A stretch of 64,000 nucleotides of DNA from Vibrio kanaloae (GTDB lineage Bacteria; Pseudomonadota; Gammaproteobacteria; Enterobacterales; Vibrionaceae): NCBI RefSeq assembly GCF_024347535.1, contig NZ_AP025497.1, positions 2,976,001 to 3,040,000 on the forward strand, given 5' to 3'. This document shows positions 61,032 to 64,000 of the stretch, one piece after another; position 1 is the first letter of the stretch, and the number at the start of each line of letters is the position of its first letter. The notes below the pieces were generated by a model that saw only the letters and a list, made by a program, of their open reading frames with translations, did no database searches and was not told the DNA's origin. Position numbers and translations under genes: made by a program.

Positions 61032-62564
61032 TTAGTTTACTTTATCCTCAGCAGGTTGTCTTTCTACTAAGGAGGCATTTTCTGAAAAAGCCTCATTTTG
61101 CGCCATTTCAGCCAAACCTATCGAAATCGGTTTTTTCACTTCAACACCCAATTGCTTGAAGCTTTCTGCCTGACGAATCACATTGCCCCGCCCTGTTACT
61201 AGCTTATTCATGGCACCTTGGTAGCTTTGATTGGCTCTATCTAATGAGCTACCAAGGCCTTCCATGTCATCAACAAACAAGCGCAATTTGTCGTAAAGCT
61301 TGCTCGCACGTTCCGCAATAACTTGAGCGTTCTGGTTCTGCCTGTCGTTGCGCCACAGGTTATCAATGGTACGCAGTGCCACCAGCAAGGTCGTTGGGCT
61401 AACCAAGATGATGTTTTGTTCCATCGCGTCTTTGACTAAGCTAGGGTCGGCTTGAATCGCCACTTGAAATGCCGGCTCTACAGGGATAAACATCAACACA
61501 TAATCGAGGCTCTGAATGCCTTTGAGTTGATGATAATCTTTCTGGCTCAAGCCTTTGATGTGTGCTCTTAGAGAAACTAAGTGATCCCGTAGTGCAGCAT
61601 CGCGTTGTTGATCAGTTTCAGCATTGAAGTAGCGTTCAAAGGCCACCAACGCCATTTTCGAATCCACCACCACTTGCTTATCTTGTGGCAGATGCACAAT
61701 CACATCCGGTTGATAACGCTTGCCCGCATCGTTTTGTAGGTTCACTTGCGTTTGGTATTCATGGCCTTCGCGCAAGCCTGATTCAGCAAGTACGCGAGCC
61801 AATACCACTTCACCCCAGTTACCTTGTTGCTTATTATCACCCTTAAGCGCTTGAGTCAGATTAACCGCTTCACGCGTCATGCTCTCGTTAAGACGTTGCA
61901 GGTTTTTAAGTTCATGCACCAAAGTATGACGCTCTTTGGCTTCTTGGCTAAAGTTATCGTTAACCTGCTTTTTAAAACCTTCTAACTGTTCTCTCAACGG
62001 TGACAACAAACCTTCTAGGCTCTGCTTGTTCTGCTGATCGACCTTGGCGGTTTTAGTTTCAAATAACTGGTTAGCTAAATGCTCAAACTGTTGCTTTAAT
62101 CGAGATTCAGCATGCTCCAACAGCTGCAGTTTTTCATTATTGGCGAGATTTTCTTGATCGTGCCTCGCCTCTTGCTCTCGCAGCTCAGCTTCTAGCTCTG
62201 ATTTATGAGCCTTCAGCACATTGATCTCATCTGCATATTGCTGGCGCTCCTGCTTAACGGCTTCAAAATAACGAAGCTTTTCCATCGCGGCCATCACCTT
62301 GCCGTGCGCTTGCTTGAGTTCAAATACCGCTTTGTCTCGCTCATCATCCAGCTCATCCAACTCTTGTTGTGCCTCTGCAAGCGATAACTTGAGTTGCGCC
62401 TGTTGAGATTGATGCAACAAACGATCGGACTCAAGTTGCTGTTCAAGAAGTCGCTGTTGAAAAGAGAACTTTTGCTTTATCCACCAACCCACCACACTGC
62501 TACTGACGAGCGCGCCAGAAATTGCAGCAATAAGCGTTGCTTGATGTTCGATAATCCATTGCAT
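61032..62564 (-). CDS. rmuC: DNA recombination protein RmuC
   Basis: A 510-residue protein: N-terminal membrane anchor ([20 protein letters not shown]), a long coiled coil (about 30-200) and a nuclease-like C-terminal domain (NWGEVVLARVLAESGLREGH, YQPDVIVHLPQDKQVVVDSK). RmuC limits inversions at short inverted repeats. First gene of rmuC-ubiEJB-tatABC; divergent from the EamA transporter. Confidence 0.93.
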   Translation of the reverse strand: MQWIIEHQATLIAAISGALVSSSVVGWWIKQKFSFQQRLLEQQLESDRLLHQSQQAQLKLSLAEAQQELDELDDERDKAVFELKQAHGKVMAAMEKLRYFEAVKQERQQYADEINVLKAHKSELEAELREQEARHDQENLANNEKLQLLEHAESRLKQQFEHLANQLFETKTAKVDQQNKQSLEGLLSPLREQLEGFKKQVNDNFSQEAKERHTLVHELKNLQRLNESMTREAVNLTQALKGDNKQQGNWGEVVLARVLAESGLREGHEYQTQVNLQNDAGKRYQPDVIVHLPQDKQVVVDSKMALVAFERYFNAETDQQRDAALRDHLVSLRAHIKGLSQKDYHQLKGIQSLDYVLMFIPVEPAFQVAIQADPSLVKDAMEQNIILVSPTTLLVALRTIDNLWRNDRQNQNAQVIAERASKLYDKLRLFVDDMEGLGSSLDRANQSYQGAMNKLVTGRGNVIRQAESFKQLGVEVKKPISIGLAEMAQNEAFSENASLVERQPAEDKVN

Positions 62565-62702
62565 GATAATGATTTAGCCTAATTGGAAATAACTCATTAA
62601 ATGGTATTTTGATACTGGATAAATGTCCAGTTTGCCGTATTAAAATTCGCCAGATAGACTAAGCGCTCTGTATTAATTTCCATCAAATTAGAATGAGTTG
62701 CT

Positions 62703-63608
62703 ATGAACGAACGTCGTGCCTTGGGCTTTGGCCTTGCTGCGGTATTGCTGTGGTCAACAGTCGCTACTGCTTTTAAGCTGACCCTTGCTGAGTTTTCACC
62801 GATTCAAATGCTGACCATCGCCAGCATTGTGTCGTCGATTGCACTGATCGCGGTTTGCGCCTTTCAAGGCAAACTTACTCAGTTGAGTACTACGTTTCTT
62901 TCCAACCCTTGGTATTACCTCCTGCTCGGTTTGGTGAACCCTCTAGCCTACTACCTGATTCTCTTTAAAGCGTATGACCTACTGCCCGCTTCTCAAGCTC
63001 AAGCCATCAACTACAGCTGGGCGATCACCCTAACCTTAATGGCAGCGGTGTTTCTAGGACAAAAGATTCGCAAACAAGATTGGATAGCGTGTACCTTCAG
63101 CTATGCCGGCGTGGTGGTGATTGCTACCAAAGGCGACGTGCTAGGCATGCAGTTCGATAGCCCACTCGGTGTGGCACTGGCGCTGCTTTCAACCTTGCTT
63201 TGGGCGGGCTACTGGATTCTCAATACCAAAAACAAGGCTGACCCTGTGGTGGGTGTACTGCTTGGGTTCTTAGTGGCATTGCCATTCGCGATTGGTTTAA
63301 CCCTTTACGAAGGTGAAAGCTTTAGCCAAATCACAGCGAAAGGTTGGATGGCGGTGACTTACGTTGGTCTGTTCGAGATGGGCATTACCTTTGTCTTGTG
63401 GCTCTCAGCACTCAAGCTAACCAACAACACAGCACGTATCAGTAACCTAATTTTTGCCTCGCCATTTATCTCACTGATGCTACTTTCAACCATCATTGGC
63501 GAAGAGATTCACCCTGCCACTCTATTTGGCCTGGTATTAATCATTTCCGGCTTGGTGATTCAGCAGATCAAGTTTTCAAAAAACAAGACAGTTGCTAATG
63601 AGAACTAA
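62703..63608 (+). CDS. EamA family DMT-type transporter
   Basis: A 301-residue protein with about ten hydrophobic segments in two EamA repeats (LGFGLAAVLLWSTVATAFKL at the start; PLGVALALLSTLLWAGYWIL in the middle). Family members export amino acids or other metabolites across the inner membrane; the substrate is unknown. It is the last chromosomal gene before the Tn7-like end, 112 bases after its stop. Confidence 0.9.
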   Translation: MNERRALGFGLAAVLLWSTVATAFKLTLAEFSPIQMLTIASIVSSIALIAVCAFQGKLTQLSTTFLSNPWYYLLLGLVNPLAYYLILFKAYDLLPASQAQAINYSWAITLTLMAAVFLGQKIRKQDWIACTFSYAGVVVIATKGDVLGMQFDSPLGVALALLSTLLWAGYWILNTKNKADPVVGVLLGFLVALPFAIGLTLYEGESFSQITAKGWMAVTYVGLFEMGITFVLWLSALKLTNNTARISNLIFASPFISLMLLSTIIGEEIHPATLFGLVLIISGLVIQQIKFSKNKTVANEN

Positions 63609-63667
63609 AAGTGTCGATTGACTGCGAAAGCCATCAACTTAGTTACTTTTCACTCTGAAATAGATAC

Positions 63668-63702
63668 AAAAATGGCGAGTCATGTGACTCGCCATTTTTT
63701 AT
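63668..63702. terminator. Terminator of the EamA transporter gene
   Basis: Perfect stem AAAAATGGCGAGTCA / TGACTCGCCATTTTTT with a small TG centre and T-run; can act on both strands. Confidence 0.9.
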
Positions 63703-63728
63703 TCATCTGACTAAATAACTTGTGCAGC

Positions 63729-63748
63729 GACAATAAAGCTTGCCCGTA
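63729..63748 (+). repeat. TnsB-type site 1
   Basis: GACAATAAAGCTTGCCCGTA, beginning 8 bases inside the TGTG terminus. Confidence 0.72.
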
Positions 63749-63760
63749 AGAGGAAAAATT

Positions 63761-63780
63761 GACAATAAAGTTTGCCCGTA
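63761..63780 (+). repeat. TnsB-type site 2
   Basis: GACAATAAAGTTTGCCCGTA, one mismatch from site 1, same orientation. Confidence 0.72.
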
Positions 63781-63819
63781 GTTGTTGCAACTCTTACAGA
63801 TTCTTTTTACACAAGCCAC

Positions 63820-64000
63820 CTAAATTAGTATATCTCCCTTCTTCACGAGTAAACAGAATCTTTCATAATCATGCTGATAAACGTAGATAGGGTGAGGGGC
63901 TGCAGCACCAATCAAAAAATGCTCAAAGGCTTCTTGCCACTCATCAGGTAAATCTCGTGGGTCTACAACCATAAAAGGGACGTTAGGAAGTTTTTGAGGT
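63820..64000 (-). CDS. Unknown protein, C-terminal part (cut by window edge), probable transposon cargo
   Basis: Hand-translated minus-strand frame entering from the right edge and stopping with TAG at 63820; 59 residues are visible, including FMVVDPRDLPDEWQEAFEHF and PHPIYVYQHDYERFCLLVKK. I do not recognise the family. The acidic and aromatic content with a proper stop suggests a real protein end. It lies inside the Tn7-like end and reads toward it, so it is probably cargo. Confidence 0.55.
   Translation of the reverse strand, partial: PQKLPNVPFMVVDPRDLPDEWQEAFEHFLIGAAAPHPIYVYQHDYERFCLLVKKGDILI

Larger units (their letters stand above)
63721..64000. mobile_element. End of a Tn7-like transposon (continues beyond window)
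   Basis: From 63721 the DNA reads TGTGCAGC and then GACAATAAAGCTTGCCCGTA (63729-63748). A second copy, GACAATAAAGTTTGCCCGTA (63761-63780), differs by one base and is 32 bp further on. Canonical Tn7 ends read TGTGGGCG then GACAATAAAG, repeated at TnsB-binding sites, so both the 8-bp terminus and the site core match. The five bases before the terminus, TAACT (63716-63720), would be the target duplication. The gene at 63820 reads toward the end, which fits a cargo-side end rather than the tnsA side. Transposase genes and the other end lie outside. Confidence 0.75.

Noticed and set aside
63721..63780. IS21-type terminal repeats as an alternative reading of the right-edge repeats
   Set aside because: IS21 ends also start TGT and carry internal repeats, but the exact 8-bp spacing to GACAATAAAG matches Tn7, and the adjacent gene does not look like IstB.

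Overview
The window is a 64-kb piece of a Vibrio main chromosome, most like the Splendidus-type vibrios. The basis is gene order plus protein resemblance recalled from V. cholerae: the eps type II secretion cluster, glnA-DUF4124-glnL-glnG, hemN, yihI, cytochrome c4/engB, Spot 42/polA, RyhB, hemB, tatD, tatABC-ubiBJE-rmuC. No rRNA, tRNA or CRISPR array was seen. Nearly all of it is ordinary core genome; the accessory parts are the left edge (about 1-4.5 kb) and the last 280 bases. | Layout. 1-4.5 kb: a truncated AraC-type regulator divergent from an ornithine-cyclodeaminase-like enzyme, an NhaC-type antiporter and a DadA-like FAD oxidoreductase, probably an amino-acid or hydroxyproline-type catabolic cluster. 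4.7-12 kb: tex, a hypothetical gene, bioH, comF, nfuA, nudE-cysQ. 12-23.6 kb: the complete minus-strand epsC-N operon for the type II secretion system. 23.9-33 kb: hslR-hslO, pckA, an AsmA-like gene, yihY-dtd-fabY, a DUF2959 lipoprotein and a small P-loop ATPase. 33-43 kb: bipA, then the nitrogen regulon (glnA with sigma-54 and NtrC sites, a DUF4124 gene, glnL, glnG) and a large GGDEF-EAL protein. 43-53.4 kb: hemN, DUF2489, yihI, a methyltransferase, a CsrB-like RNA, cytochrome c4, engB, a coiled-coil membrane protein, Spot 42, polA and RyhB. 53.4-63.6 kb: a GNAT gene, hemB, tatD, a 38-residue cysteine protein, tatABC, ubiBJE, rmuC and an EamA transporter. | Three regulatory RNAs, all on the minus strand, lie within about 7 kb: a CsrB/RsmB-type RNA rich in GGA hairpins (about 46690-46946), Spot 42 (49645-49749) and RyhB (about 53094-53314) with two Fur boxes. 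They connect carbon storage regulation, catabolite control and iron control. | The most striking signal is at the right edge. From 63721 the DNA reads TGTGCAGC followed by two 20-bp repeats (GACAATAAAG plus TTGCCCGTA) spaced 32 bp apart. This is the layout of a Tn7 end: an 8-bp terminus starting with TGTG, then TnsB-type sites. The window therefore appears to enter a Tn7-like transposon whose body and cargo lie to the right. Other unusual structures are a five-unit 16-bp tandem repeat between tatB and tatC, a four-unit 18-bp repeat rebuilding the start of epsJ, a G8 tract inside the GGDEF domain gene, and paired DnaA boxes with a GATC cluster upstream of polA.
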